Positions 44,566-52,789 of a stretch of DNA of 64,000 bases are shown here, in pieces. A program made the translations under genes and the position numbers. Position 1 is the first letter of the stretch. Each line of letters begins with the position of its first letter. The notes under the pieces were generated by a model. The model saw only the letters and a list, made by a program, of their open reading frames with translations. It did no database searches and had not been told where the DNA came from. The DNA is from Candidatus Poribacteria bacterium (GTDB lineage Bacteria; Poribacteria; WGA-4E; WGA-3G): the NCBI GenBank assembly GCA_009841255.1, contig VXMD01000032.1:62001-126000 (forward strand), read 5' to 3'.

Positions 44566-46809
44566 CTATTTACTTTCTCCTTGGAGCAGTTTTATAACCT
44601 CGGCTCTACCCGCTTTCACCTTTGCTTCATCCACCTCAATTCGCAGCATACCGATAATACTTTTGGCAAATGCCCAGTCTAACTTTGCCCCAGCCATCGC
44701 TGTACCTCCCATATTATTTCGAAGTGTCGTATCCGCGCCTTTCTCAAGGAGGAGTTTCACTGTCTCGGTACGTCCAAAGAAAGCTGCCGTATGCAGTGCT
44801 GTGCCGTCGTCTCGACTTCTTGCATTCACATCGGCACCGTGTTCAAGAAGCAGTGTTACAATTTCTGTATGTCCCATCAGGGCAGCAACCGCCAACAGTG
44901 TGTTACCGGATTGTGGGTCTTTGGTATTCGGGTCTGCGCCATCTGTGAGTGCCTGTTTCATGGCAGCGACATCACCGGCGAACGCGGCTCCTGATAGCCG
45001 TTGCGGAGAGAACGTGTTTGCTTCTTCAAGCGGGGCATCAACACCGAAAAGTTTCGCAATCTCGCTTCTGCCCCTCTTCATGGCTGGAATATCTTCTTTC
45101 TCGACTGCTACACCGACGAAACCACCGATGAAGGCAGTCGTTTCCCAGTCAACGTATAAAGCCTCAACGGGTGTTGCTCCGTCGTCGTTGCGTGCTTCGC
45201 GGTTCGCCCCATTTTCCAGCAGAAGTTTCGCCACATCGGTTCTCCCGAAAAACGCCGCGCCGTGTAAGGGTGTACCACCATCTCTACTCTTTGTATTCAC
45301 ATCGGCACCGTTTTCGAGCAGGAACTGGACTGCCTCGGTTTGTCCCGCCATTGCTGCCCAGGTCAACGGCGGCATCTCAAAATGCAGTGCGTTAACATCG
45401 GCACCCTCTGCGATGTGCTGTTTGATCGCTGCAAGATCTCCCGTGCGTGCGGCACCCGCTAAGGTGTCTTCTATTGATTCCAGAAAGCCTTTCATGAAAT
45501 CGCCATCTTCTGGGATAATGAAAGGTGGCTCTGGTCGTTTGCGCCAGACTGGCATCCCATCAGCGATTTCTGTCTGTATGTCACTTTTACGGTTGCGGAT
45601 GAAGGCGCGGGCTGCCTCCAGTTCACTTTCAAAGGTCGGTTTCTTAGGGTCTTTCCCCCATCCTCTACCCCAATCTTCTTCAATGACGCGTTGCGCAGAC
45701 ACTAAATGCGGTTCAACCATGACAGCGGCTTTGTCTAACGCCGCTAACAGTTCTGCGGTGTTCCAGTGTTTATCTAAAATCTCGGTGAGGACTTCTGCAT
45801 AGCGTTTGCGTCCGGATTCCAATTGATACAACTTATATGCGATCAAGCCCTGTGTCTTGACCGAGATCGGTGCGCGCCTATCGTTCATAAACTCAAGTTT
45901 ACTCATCTTGGTAAAGATAGAGTCCATACCCCATGGAGTGAAGTAAAATTTGTCGTCCTCTGGGTTCAAATAGACAAAGAAGTTGTTTTTATTGCCGGAG
46001 TAACCGTCCCAAAATCCGACTAACCCTTCAGTCACCCAGAATCTGTAAAACGACTCCAAGTCCACTAACTCACCAATACCAGCTTCGGTTGCTTTCGGGT
46101 CCGCCAGAAGATCAATCAAGGCGTTGATTTGTGCCCTGCCGCGCGTATCGTCACCCCGCTTGTGTTCAAAACTGTTCTCCCACCCTTTATAAAAGTCCAC
46201 GACTGTGCCTTCATAGAGGGGACCCTTACTGTTGCCGAAGGCACGTTTCAAAAAAGGTTTGCGAACGGTCTCTACGTGTGCGTATATACCGAGATTTTTG
46301 CCGTTCACTGTCACTTTCGCATACGCGCATCTTGGCGCGGGCGATCCAATTGCATTAAACAGCGCATACCCCATAAATTGGCTCACTAACCCCGTGTCCT
46401 GTTTGTTGTTATTAAGTGTCAGATTCGTTAGTCCTTCAATTCCACCCTCTTTGTCTATATGATTTAGTTTGATTTTGAGAGAGGGGCGGGTATTGCTTAG
46501 CGAACCGATGAATCCTTTTTTACGCACGCCTACCTTTGGAAAGACGATCCCGTCAATGCTGACGCTTGCCTCAACATAGGTATACGGACTCTCCATCGGT
46601 TTAAATTGCCGAGACGCACCGAGTGCCTTCATAAAATCCCGGGACTGATACCGGATCGTGTCCCAATCCTGTCGTGGAAGGGTGATTTGCACGTCTATTA
46701 CTCGATCGGTTGGGAAAATATCGTTTAAGGTCAATTCTTTTGCATTACTGCTATGGATCGCACCCCCCAAACAAAGGAGTATTGCCAAGCAGACTGTCCA
46801 TTTTGTCAT
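44566..46809 (-). CDS. Secreted CotH kinase-ankyrin repeat fusion
   Basis: 747 residues. Signal peptide MTKWTVCLAILLCLGGAIHSSNA, then a CotH domain (about 25-400): FPKVGVRKKGFIGS, LKIKLNHIDKEGGIEGLTNLTLNNN, GPLYEGT and FYFTPWGMDSIF, the metal-binding DxD-like end. From about 450 two blocks of ankyrin repeats (AARTGDLAAIKQHIAEGADVN..., DGGTPLHGAAFFGRTDVAKLLLENGAN) run to the end. CotH domains phosphorylate proteins in spore coats and secreted effectors; ankyrins bind proteins. Fusing both on an exported protein suggests a surface or host-directed activity, but that is inference. A highly repetitive 3' part gives long antisense frames, which are shadows. Confidence 0.88.
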   Translation of the reverse strand: MTKWTVCLAILLCLGGAIHSSNAKELTLNDIFPTDRVIDVQITLPRQDWDTIRYQSRDFMKALGASRQFKPMESPYTYVEASVSIDGIVFPKVGVRKKGFIGSLSNTRPSLKIKLNHIDKEGGIEGLTNLTLNNNKQDTGLVSQFMGYALFNAIGSPAPRCAYAKVTVNGKNLGIYAHVETVRKPFLKRAFGNSKGPLYEGTVVDFYKGWENSFEHKRGDDTRGRAQINALIDLLADPKATEAGIGELVDLESFYRFWVTEGLVGFWDGYSGNKNNFFVYLNPEDDKFYFTPWGMDSIFTKMSKLEFMNDRRAPISVKTQGLIAYKLYQLESGRKRYAEVLTEILDKHWNTAELLAALDKAAVMVEPHLVSAQRVIEEDWGRGWGKDPKKPTFESELEAARAFIRNRKSDIQTEIADGMPVWRKRPEPPFIIPEDGDFMKGFLESIEDTLAGAARTGDLAAIKQHIAEGADVNALHFEMPPLTWAAMAGQTEAVQFLLENGADVNTKSRDGGTPLHGAAFFGRTDVAKLLLENGANREARNDDGATPVEALYVDWETTAFIGGFVGVAVEKEDIPAMKRGRSEIAKLFGVDAPLEEANTFSPQRLSGAAFAGDVAAMKQALTDGADPNTKDPQSGNTLLAVAALMGHTEIVTLLLEHGADVNARSRDDGTALHTAAFFGRTETVKLLLEKGADTTLRNNMGGTAMAGAKLDWAFAKSIIGMLRIEVDEAKVKAGRAEVIKLLQGESK

Positions 46810-47059
46810 TTTTTCACCCGTTGTTTTGAATGTTGGTTTGTAATTAGTATAGCAGATTTCGGATTTTTATGCTTGAGAATTTTGGAAGGGACTGGTGTGG
46901 TGAAAATCAAGTTCTTGCGTTGAAGCGTATAGTATAATTTAAAACTGTACTGGTGGATAAACCAACAGCATATTCAATTTTTCAAATAGCATACTTCCTG
47001 AGTTTTAGACGCTTACGATTAACTGAATAGGTTTCCCAAGATCTTTTTCAAATGGATGT
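46810..47059. other. Gap between the CotH gene and the tnpB remnant
   Basis: About 250 bases without a gene. A TATAAT at 46928-46933 lacks a good -35 at the right distance. The right end of the region passes into GCGGTGTTTTTGC, a palindrome part associated with the tnpB truncation. No coding frame. Confidence 0.4.
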
Positions 47060-47938
47060 CTATGGTGCGGTGTTTTTGCTTGGGTGTTTCCCCAAGGAAA
47101 CCGCACCTACCATTTTGGGGATGGATTGTGTTGGGGGATATAAAGGTCGAAGTGCCACCTTGAAGAAGTAGTCTCGCCTCCGACTTGCGATTTTCTTGTG
47201 AACACGGGCGAGGTGACGCTTAGCACGATACCACGCATGGGACCCTTTTTGCTTGCGGGAGAGTGCCTTGTTTGCCGAACGAAGTGCGTTGAGACCTTGC
47301 TTATAGAACTCTGGCGATTCTATTTTCGTGCCATCTGAAAGTGTCAGGAATGTTTTCATTCCGAGGTCTGCCCCTGCCACATTACCGGTCAAAGGGAGTT
47401 TCTCGGAGGGTTCGCAATCCTCACAGGTCAGATACAGGTAGTAGTCGCCTACGGTGTCACGTTTGATGGTTACTGTCTTTATCGTGCCTGTCCACTCGCG
47501 GTGCTTCCAAAAGGTGAACGACTTTTTTAGACAGTTGATTGTCAATCGATTCTCTTCTATTTTGAAACCCGCTTGTGTGAACGTCAGTGAGTTATATTTA
47601 TGAGTTGGCTTGATTCTCGGTCTACCGACTTTACGTTTCGTTTTACCGACTTTTCGGTCCTCGATGTTCTCAAAGAACTTTTCGTATCCCAAGTGAATAC
47701 GTTTCGCAACTTGTTGGATGACCTGACTCGGCAGTTGATTCCAGTGGGGTTGCGTCCGTGCTTTCAACTTTGTGATATGATTACATATTCGGGCAAAGGA
47801 CGCATATTTACCATAAATCCGATAATAGCGTCTCTGCAACTTCAATAGGTGAACATGCACACGATGCAAATCGTCTATCAGATTGCCAACTTGCATCAAA
47901 TTAGATTGATGATAAAACTCATATTTTTCGGTTTTCAT
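47060..47938 (-). pseudogene. 3'-truncated tnpB (OrfB) of an IS200/IS605-type element
   Basis: 292 codons against about 370-400 in intact TnpB. The N-terminus (LQRRYYRIYGKY, LKARTQPHWNQLPSQVIQQVAKRI), GADLGMKTFLTLSDGTKI with the first RuvC Asp, and KGSHAWYRAKRHLARVHKKIASRRRDYFFKVAL are present. After VAL the reading continues with RPLYPPTQ..., unlike the family, and the second RuvC motif, the zinc finger and the third RuvC motif are missing. The break lies in a palindrome (GGTGCGGT ... ACCGCACC, about 47076-47113). The encoded nuclease is therefore almost certainly inactive. A hairpin at 47981-48021 lies upstream. No tnpA partner. Confidence 0.85.
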
Positions 47939-47980
47939 GGTATATCAAGTATCAAGTCCTTAACCCCGTTCAAGTGGGTA

Positions 47981-48021
47981 GGCAGACACACAATCAAGCG
48001 ATTGTGCTTGAACTGTCTGCC
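47981..48021 (-). repeat. Possible left-end hairpin of the tnpB element
   Basis: GGCAGACA (47981-47988) pairs with TGTCTGCC (48014-48021), enclosing a second perfect hairpin CACAATC / GATTGTG with loop AAGC (47989-48006). It lies 43 bases upstream of the tnpB start. Position and structure fit an IS200/IS605 left end, but no Y1 transposase remains. Confidence 0.55.
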
Positions 48022-48114
48022 AACTTGATACATCTATTAAACCACAATTTGATAGACATGTCAAGTGTTTTTTCAAGAAAAACGCCTTGGACTAATTCAA
48101 TAGGGCAAATTTTC

Positions 48115-48136
48115 CTCCCTCGCCTAAAGACGGGAG
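48115..48136 (-). repeat. Orphan right-end-like hairpin of an IS200/IS605 element
   Basis: On the minus strand CTCCC-GTC-TTTA-GGCGA-GGGAG folds as a stem, preceded by GAAG, like the conserved end of TnpB-associated right ends and their guide-RNA scaffold. But it is upstream, not downstream, of the local tnpB, so it may belong to another, lost copy. The match is by eye. Confidence 0.4.
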
Positions 48137-48378
48137 CTTCCAATTCGTAAATCTGGTGATAAACATTTGCTATTTTAATAGTTATACCAACCTTTATCAA
48201 GCGAAAACCCAAGGATCTCAGAACCATTCATTTTGAATTTTTTATCCATTTTACGAAGGTGTCCCTGACACGGATCGCTCCAACCCAATTATCATCCAAA
48301 GATAGCGGCGGAGCACCGAAAATTAAATTTTTCACCATCTGAAACCGATCTGTAAAACTAACGTAATATACTCTCATA

Positions 48379-48410
48379 CATGTATGCATGTTTGCATGTG
48401 GACATGTATG
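48379..48410 (+). promoter_or_regulatory. Tandem 8-bp operator-like repeats
   Basis: Four direct repeats in register: CATGTATG, CATGTTTG, CATGTGGA, CATGTATG (48379-48410). CATACATGTATG (48375-48386) is also a palindrome. They lie 16 bases before the ATG of the RHH gene. RHH proteins often bind tandem short repeats of their own promoters, as the omega and ParG families do. Confidence 0.6.
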
Positions 48411-48425
48411 GAGGCATACATCATT

Positions 48426-48659
48426 ATGAAAACAGTAGCAATTCTGTCAGGCGAGGGTGGAGTTGCCGTTGAGACGACACCGAAACCAATGGTTCCGCCA
48501 TCCCGTCAGGGCAAAAAGATGATTTCTGGACATTTCGACAAGGACGTGCATCGGCAGTTGAAAATGCTCGCGCTTGAAAAGGACACGAGTATTCAAGGTT
48601 TGCTAAGTGAGGCGTTGAATGCGCTGTTTGAGCGGAACAACAAACCGCCGATAGCGTAA
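48426..48659 (+). CDS. Ribbon-helix-helix DNA-binding protein
   Basis: 77 residues from ATG 48426; an earlier ATG at 48384 lies inside the operator repeats. The last 47 residues KKMISGHFDKDVHRQLKMLALEKDTSIQGLLSEALNALFERNNKPPIA form a ribbon-helix-helix domain like the small partners of ParA and like antitoxins. The N-terminus MKTVAILSGEGGVAVETTPKP resembles the first residues of ParA (MKTxAIxSxKGGVGKTT) with a broken P-loop, possibly a relic of a fused or deleted parA. It likely represses its own promoter by binding the tandem repeats. No toxin or ParA is next to it. Confidence 0.7.
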   Translation: MKTVAILSGEGGVAVETTPKPMVPPSRQGKKMISGHFDKDVHRQLKMLALEKDTSIQGLLSEALNALFERNNKPPIA

Positions 48660-48679
48660 AACGAATTTCGGGGGATTCC

Positions 48680-48877
48680 ATGATTTCAAATGCGGATTGG
48701 AGAATTTTAGAGCAAACGAATCAGATGCTGGCATTGAGCTGGGAAGCACTCAGGCGCGCACGCGCAAGTGGAGATACAAACGCAATCAAGATGGCTGAAA
48801 TGCGGTATTTTCAGGCATTACAAGGTGTGATTGTCTCAACACAAAACGCTGTCGCTCAGAATGCGGTATCACAGTAA
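48680..48877 (+). CDS. Small hypothetical protein following the RHH gene
   Basis: 65 residues, 20 bases after the RHH gene, with GGGGG ahead of its ATG. Sequence MISNADWRILEQTNQMLALSWEALRRARASGDTNAIKMAEMRYFQALQGV looks helical, without a membrane segment. It is probably co-transcribed; if the pair is a toxin-antitoxin unit, this would be the candidate toxin, but no toxin family is recognised. Function unknown. Confidence 0.5.
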   Translation: MISNADWRILEQTNQMLALSWEALRRARASGDTNAIKMAEMRYFQALQGVIVSTQNAVAQNAVSQ

Positions 48878-48931
48878 AAGTGACGTAGTCGTCTTCGGAA
48901 TTTTTGTCCACTGTTTTGAAAGTTGCGATCG

Positions 48932-48957
48932 GGGGAACAACATAATTGTTGTTCCCC
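48932..48957 (+). terminator. Terminator after the RHH operon
   Basis: GGGGAACAACA / TGTTGTTCCCC, 11 bp, with the loop TAAT. It is followed by TATACTTTT. It closes the RHH gene pair and is convergent with the WD40-type gene. Confidence 0.7.
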
Positions 48958-49047
48958 TATACTTTTCGGTGTTGTTTCATCTCCAATGGCAAAATAGCTG
49001 TTAGCAAGAAAACGGTCTTTGCTGACGGCTGGCAGCTGACTGCCATA

Positions 49048-50733
49048 TCAATACAGTATATGTACCCGATTCTTTCCACGAAGGGTTTCGTCTGACATCG
49101 CGATTGGAACCTCAACGAGGACGATTAGCGCACCATCTTCACTTATCGCGAGTGTGTCATAAGGAAGTTGCCCCTCTGTACGGTAGGTGTACAGGTACTT
49201 CGCCAAGCTACTCCCCTCTGCTGTTAGATCGAACACCGACACCCCATGGAGACTCTCATTCGGGTCCTGTGCTCGCTTAGAAACCGATAGCACGGCATAA
49301 CGATCCTTCGCGTCAATGCGTAAGCCCTGTGGCATATTCTCAAGTTTCCACTGCCAGATTTTCTCACCACGCCACGAATAGGCGAACAGCGTCATCCCGT
49401 TCGGATGTCCTGTTGAAGGCTTTTGTGCCCCTTTTCGGAGATGATATGGGATATACGTATCCCCCGTAACGAAGAGTGCTGCGGCATCCGTCGCACCGAT
49501 TGTGCCAGTCGTTGCGATGATAGGGATACCACTGACCTCCAGTGGCGTCGCCAAATTCTCCTTCCATATTGGTTCCAACGTGTTCACGTCGAAAATGAAG
49601 GCACGCCCATCATCAGTTGTCATGTTGATGAACTTACCATCGGGAGATATGCTGACCCCGCGCCAGAAGGTGACTTGCGTAAAATACTTGTGTAGTGGGA
49701 GAATATCCATACGCCACTTTACTGTTCCATCTTCTGCGTTGAGAACAATGAGACTTCCCTCGTTGCTTTCATTCGCGGTATTGCCTTGTAAGTTATGCCC
49801 ACTATCCATTACGAGTGCAAGTGTTTTCCCATCACCACTTACGTCGAACCAGCGTATCACCCTCGGCACCGCGCCTTCACGGGGCCATTTCCAGATAACA
49901 TTCCCCGTTTCGCTATCAAATCTATAGAGTTGAGATTCCTTAAGTGGCGTGTTATTCTCTGTCCACGAGTGCACGCCCGCCACCAAAAGGTCTCCATTCG
50001 CCAATGTTTGCATGTGCGATTGACCAGGATAACTCACCCACGCGTAGACGCTCTCGGGATTACTGGGCGTGGAGGTTTCGATATCATCAGCAGTCCGGTA
50101 TTTCCAACGAAGTGCCGGTTTATCGGTCGTCAGGTCGTAGCAGTAGATGAACCCATCTGCCGCTTGCTCGCCAATGTAGAGTTGCGTATTATCGCGACTG
50201 AACGCCATCCGCCTCACGTAGCCTTCTGAGATGCGGGTTTTCCAGAGTGTTTCACCGGTCAGAGGTTGAAGAACTACAAGGTGCCCACTATCCGTCGCAA
50301 TTGCTAATGGCGGCGTCCTTTCATGCCCTAAAGCGAGTGCTGTGGGTTTCGCAGGCTGCCGAAGGTTTTCCATCAACGACAAAAGTCCGTCCAATTCGAT
50401 GGTGCGGATGAGACAAGACTCTGGCTTCAGCGGTGAAGTCGCTGTTGTTTCACTATCATTCAAGTGAAATTGGTAATTTTGGTTCGGCTGCCATGCCAAT
50501 TGAAACAGGACGCGTTTCTCGTCAATCTGTTGGATTGCCGGTGTTTCAGCTGAAGTGTGCGTTGTGCCGCTCGTCTCGAATGCAATGTTGATTTCGCCTT
50601 CAATGCCGTTTTTGTGTTCCGTTTCAAACACTACGCCTGTCCGGACCCAAGTAACGCTCATATCCGCTGTCACGACAGCGAACGGTAAAACAATGAGCAA
50701 CGAAAGTAGACTTAAAAACTGAATTCGCTTCAT
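49048..50733 (-). CDS. Secreted beta-propeller (WD40/PQQ-like) protein, third gene of the B12-switch operon
   Basis: 561 residues from ATG 50733 (AAGGAATATCAGA ahead), with a signal peptide MKRIQFLSLLSLLIVLPFAV; the longer frame from 50769 lacks support. The body has beta-propeller blades: PLAIATDSGHLVVLQPLTGETLWKTRI, NTQLYIGEQAADGFIYCYDLTTDKPALRWKY, GSLIVLNAEDGTVKWRMDI, the PQQ-like strand pattern (TGETLWK, DGTVKW). Such folds bind partners or cofactors and are rarely enzymatic. It is the third gene after the cobalamin riboswitch, 75 bases after the membrane protein gene. With the other propeller it could capture a ligand outside the inner membrane. Confidence 0.75.
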   Translation of the reverse strand: MKRIQFLSLLSLLIVLPFAVVTADMSVTWVRTGVVFETEHKNGIEGEINIAFETSGTTHTSAETPAIQQIDEKRVLFQLAWQPNQNYQFHLNDSETTATSPLKPESCLIRTIELDGLLSLMENLRQPAKPTALALGHERTPPLAIATDSGHLVVLQPLTGETLWKTRISEGYVRRMAFSRDNTQLYIGEQAADGFIYCYDLTTDKPALRWKYRTADDIETSTPSNPESVYAWVSYPGQSHMQTLANGDLLVAGVHSWTENNTPLKESQLYRFDSETGNVIWKWPREGAVPRVIRWFDVSGDGKTLALVMDSGHNLQGNTANESNEGSLIVLNAEDGTVKWRMDILPLHKYFTQVTFWRGVSISPDGKFINMTTDDGRAFIFDVNTLEPIWKENLATPLEVSGIPIIATTGTIGATDAAALFVTGDTYIPYHLRKGAQKPSTGHPNGMTLFAYSWRGEKIWQWKLENMPQGLRIDAKDRYAVLSVSKRAQDPNESLHGVSVFDLTAEGSSLAKYLYTYRTEGQLPYDTLAISEDGALIVLVEVPIAMSDETLRGKNRVHILY

Positions 50734-50808
50734 TCTGATATTCCTTCTGTGTGTATTGTAAGCTTTCAAGTTTTCTGTGTTGTCAAATTACAAATTTATG
50801 GCTATCGG

Positions 50809-52758
50809 TTAATCTGCCACGCGCCATAAACCTCTCCCCAACCGTGCGCCGAGCAGTACACCTATAAATGTATAGACGAACCCCTCTATTAAAATGCGAA
50901 GGACGATATACCAATCGGCGTAGAAAAGCCGATAGAACAGTATAGAGAGTTGGAAATCGACATAAACAGAGAGGGCGTCGCAGATACCCAATACGACCGC
51001 CCATGCCAGTAGTGTGCGATTTCGCACAAGTAAGAATCCGGTTTCCAGTAAGAGTACACTTGTGCCGGTGTAGACGATCACCATCGGTGTGAAGAGTCCG
51101 AACGTTACGCCCCCCAAAAGTAGACGCACCGCAGAGACAAGTAGGATCACACCACTCCCTTTCGCGCGGAGACGATTTGTGGTCTCAGCGTTTCTTGGAT
51201 CTCCGTTGATGTATATCAGGAGTGCCGTCAATAAGGCATAGTAGAGCGTCTCGTTGATTAAGCCAGTCAGCAGGACAGAGACCGGACCTAAGAGGGCGCG
51301 AACTAAATTAAGGAAGAGTGTCGACGGAACCATCACCGCCACAAAAACCGTCGTGCTGAACAGGGCAATCACAATTAGATGCTTCGTTGTGAAACGTGCG
51401 AAAATTCGCTCATGGAACCGTAAAACGATTGCGAAACCGATACAACTGCTAATAATCGCCAATAGACTCACGAGCAACGCTTGCTGATTTGGAACGATTA
51501 GGTGCAACGGCCGTTGTTCATGAAGAATCGTAGCGTCGCTTCCCCAGACCTTTACCGTGATCTCACGGTCATACATCCCAGGGATCGCCTGTTCTATCTT
51601 GCCTTGATTCAAATATACTGGGTGAAAATAGATAGGCAAAGGAATTTCTGTAACCGTGCCCCCCAGCAGACTCGCAAACGCTACACTCCGATTCATCCCA
51701 CCGTTCGTTGTCTCTGGAGGCGCGAGAAAGGAAATAGTTTCACCACTCTTTGCATCCGTGTTGGTTGAAGACACAACCACATGGATTGTTTCTTCACCGT
51801 CGTTACGGAGTCGAACCGTTTGATACGTTGTTGGCTCGAATGCATTGGTCTGTGGAGTTCGGAGCCAACTGAATAATGGTCGTGGATAGTAGATGGTGTC
51901 CTCTCGCTGCTTCGGATCCACCGTCCCTGTTGCGTCTGTAGGCATCTCAATTGATGCGATCGAGAGGTGTTCGGCAATCTCAAAGACAGTTGCCATCTGC
52001 AGTTGCACGGTTGCTTGCTGTTCCCATATCTGTCCTGCATCTGTTGTGAAACGAACAGTGCCTGAAATCTTTTGCCTGTCCGATGGGTTTGCCGTGGACG
52101 TTTTCAACACTAATTCGCGGTACCACACCTCCGAGGCGACGCTCAGTCTACCGGTAGTAGAGAGGCACGTTTTTGCCGCGACTGTTTCGGTCCTCCACTC
52201 CTCTCGAAAGCGAACGACTGTTACAGTTGATGGTAGACAAAGTTCCAAATCAAAGGTCGTGGGGACATTTCCGTTTGTGAGAAGGACGGTGGCAGTCATT
52301 TCACTTTCATGCAAAACGAGTGCCTTTTGATCCGCTCTGGATGCATTTCCTAAATCCGATTCAATTGCGGCACCATAAGGAAGAGCGATCTCTAAATTGC
52401 CCTGTGTATATGTCCGCGGTGTCGTCACATTTTGAACCATACTATCCCCTGTGGATAAGGTCGCCTCAAACCGATAGGTCTCCGCTTCGCGCCACTGAAA
52501 ATAGAGGGATTCTGTCTGCCGAGGCGGCACAGGAAAGTTGAGTTGGGCGACCATCAGATCGTCAGAATTGAAGGCACTGAGGCGTTGTATTGGTGCCGCC
52601 GTTTCAAATTGCACCTTTGCCCCCAAAGAAAAAAACGTCACCTTCCATGAGATGGGTTCTTCTTTAGGGGTTGAGGCACAACTGAGCACAGAAACGAACA
52701 GGGCCAAGACCCAGAAGCACTGTTGACCAAGATTATTGTGATTTATGTGATTCACCAT
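50809..52758 (-). CDS. Lipoprotein-type exported domain fused to a seven-helix membrane region (S-component-like), B12-switch operon
   Basis: 649 residues. The N-terminus MVNHINHNNLGQQCFWVLALFVSVLSCAS looks like a lipoprotein signal with lipobox VLSC. Residues about 30-420 are a beta-rich domain with no known family. From about 430 come six to seven membrane helices (IVIALFSTTVFVAVMVPSTLFLNLVRALLGPVSVLLTGL, LLVSAVRLLLGGVTFGLFTPMVIVYTG, VYTFIGVLLGARLG). Size and helix arrangement resemble S components of ECF vitamin transporters, and an ALLTA motif is present, but membership is inference. Under cobalamin control it might take up corrinoid or cobalt. No ECF ATPase gene lies here. Start is 31 bases after the previous gene. 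Confidence 0.6.
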   Translation of the reverse strand: MVNHINHNNLGQQCFWVLALFVSVLSCASTPKEEPISWKVTFFSLGAKVQFETAAPIQRLSAFNSDDLMVAQLNFPVPPRQTESLYFQWREAETYRFEATLSTGDSMVQNVTTPRTYTQGNLEIALPYGAAIESDLGNASRADQKALVLHESEMTATVLLTNGNVPTTFDLELCLPSTVTVVRFREEWRTETVAAKTCLSTTGRLSVASEVWYRELVLKTSTANPSDRQKISGTVRFTTDAGQIWEQQATVQLQMATVFEIAEHLSIASIEMPTDATGTVDPKQREDTIYYPRPLFSWLRTPQTNAFEPTTYQTVRLRNDGEETIHVVVSSTNTDAKSGETISFLAPPETTNGGMNRSVAFASLLGGTVTEIPLPIYFHPVYLNQGKIEQAIPGMYDREITVKVWGSDATILHEQRPLHLIVPNQQALLVSLLAIISSCIGFAIVLRFHERIFARFTTKHLIVIALFSTTVFVAVMVPSTLFLNLVRALLGPVSVLLTGLINETLYYALLTALLIYINGDPRNAETTNRLRAKGSGVILLVSAVRLLLGGVTFGLFTPMVIVYTGTSVLLLETGFLLVRNRTLLAWAVVLGICDALSVYVDFQLSILFYRLFYADWYIVLRILIEGFVYTFIGVLLGARLGRGLWRVAD

Positions 52759-52789
52759 AATGATGAATTTTTCCGATAACCATGGAAAG

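Larger units (their letters stand above)
47939..48378. other. Long gap with IS-end hairpins
   Basis: About 440 bases without a gene. It contains a strong hairpin at 47981-48021 (probable left end of the tnpB element), a second hairpin at 48115-48136 like the right end of an IS200/IS605 element, and no other feature. It ends at the operator repeats at 48379. Confidence 0.55.

Noticed and set aside
44663-45802. A long open frame antisense to the CotH-ankyrin gene
   Set aside because: It arises from the repetitive ankyrin codons; the opposite strand has signal peptide, domains and a start, so this is a shadow.
46928-46933. A promoter at TATAAT near 46928
   Set aside because: No acceptable -35 at 16-18 bases, and no gene begins after it on the plus strand.
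48379-48410. A CRISPR array
   Set aside because: Units are 8 bp with no spacers and no cas genes nearby; the promoter position fits an operator.
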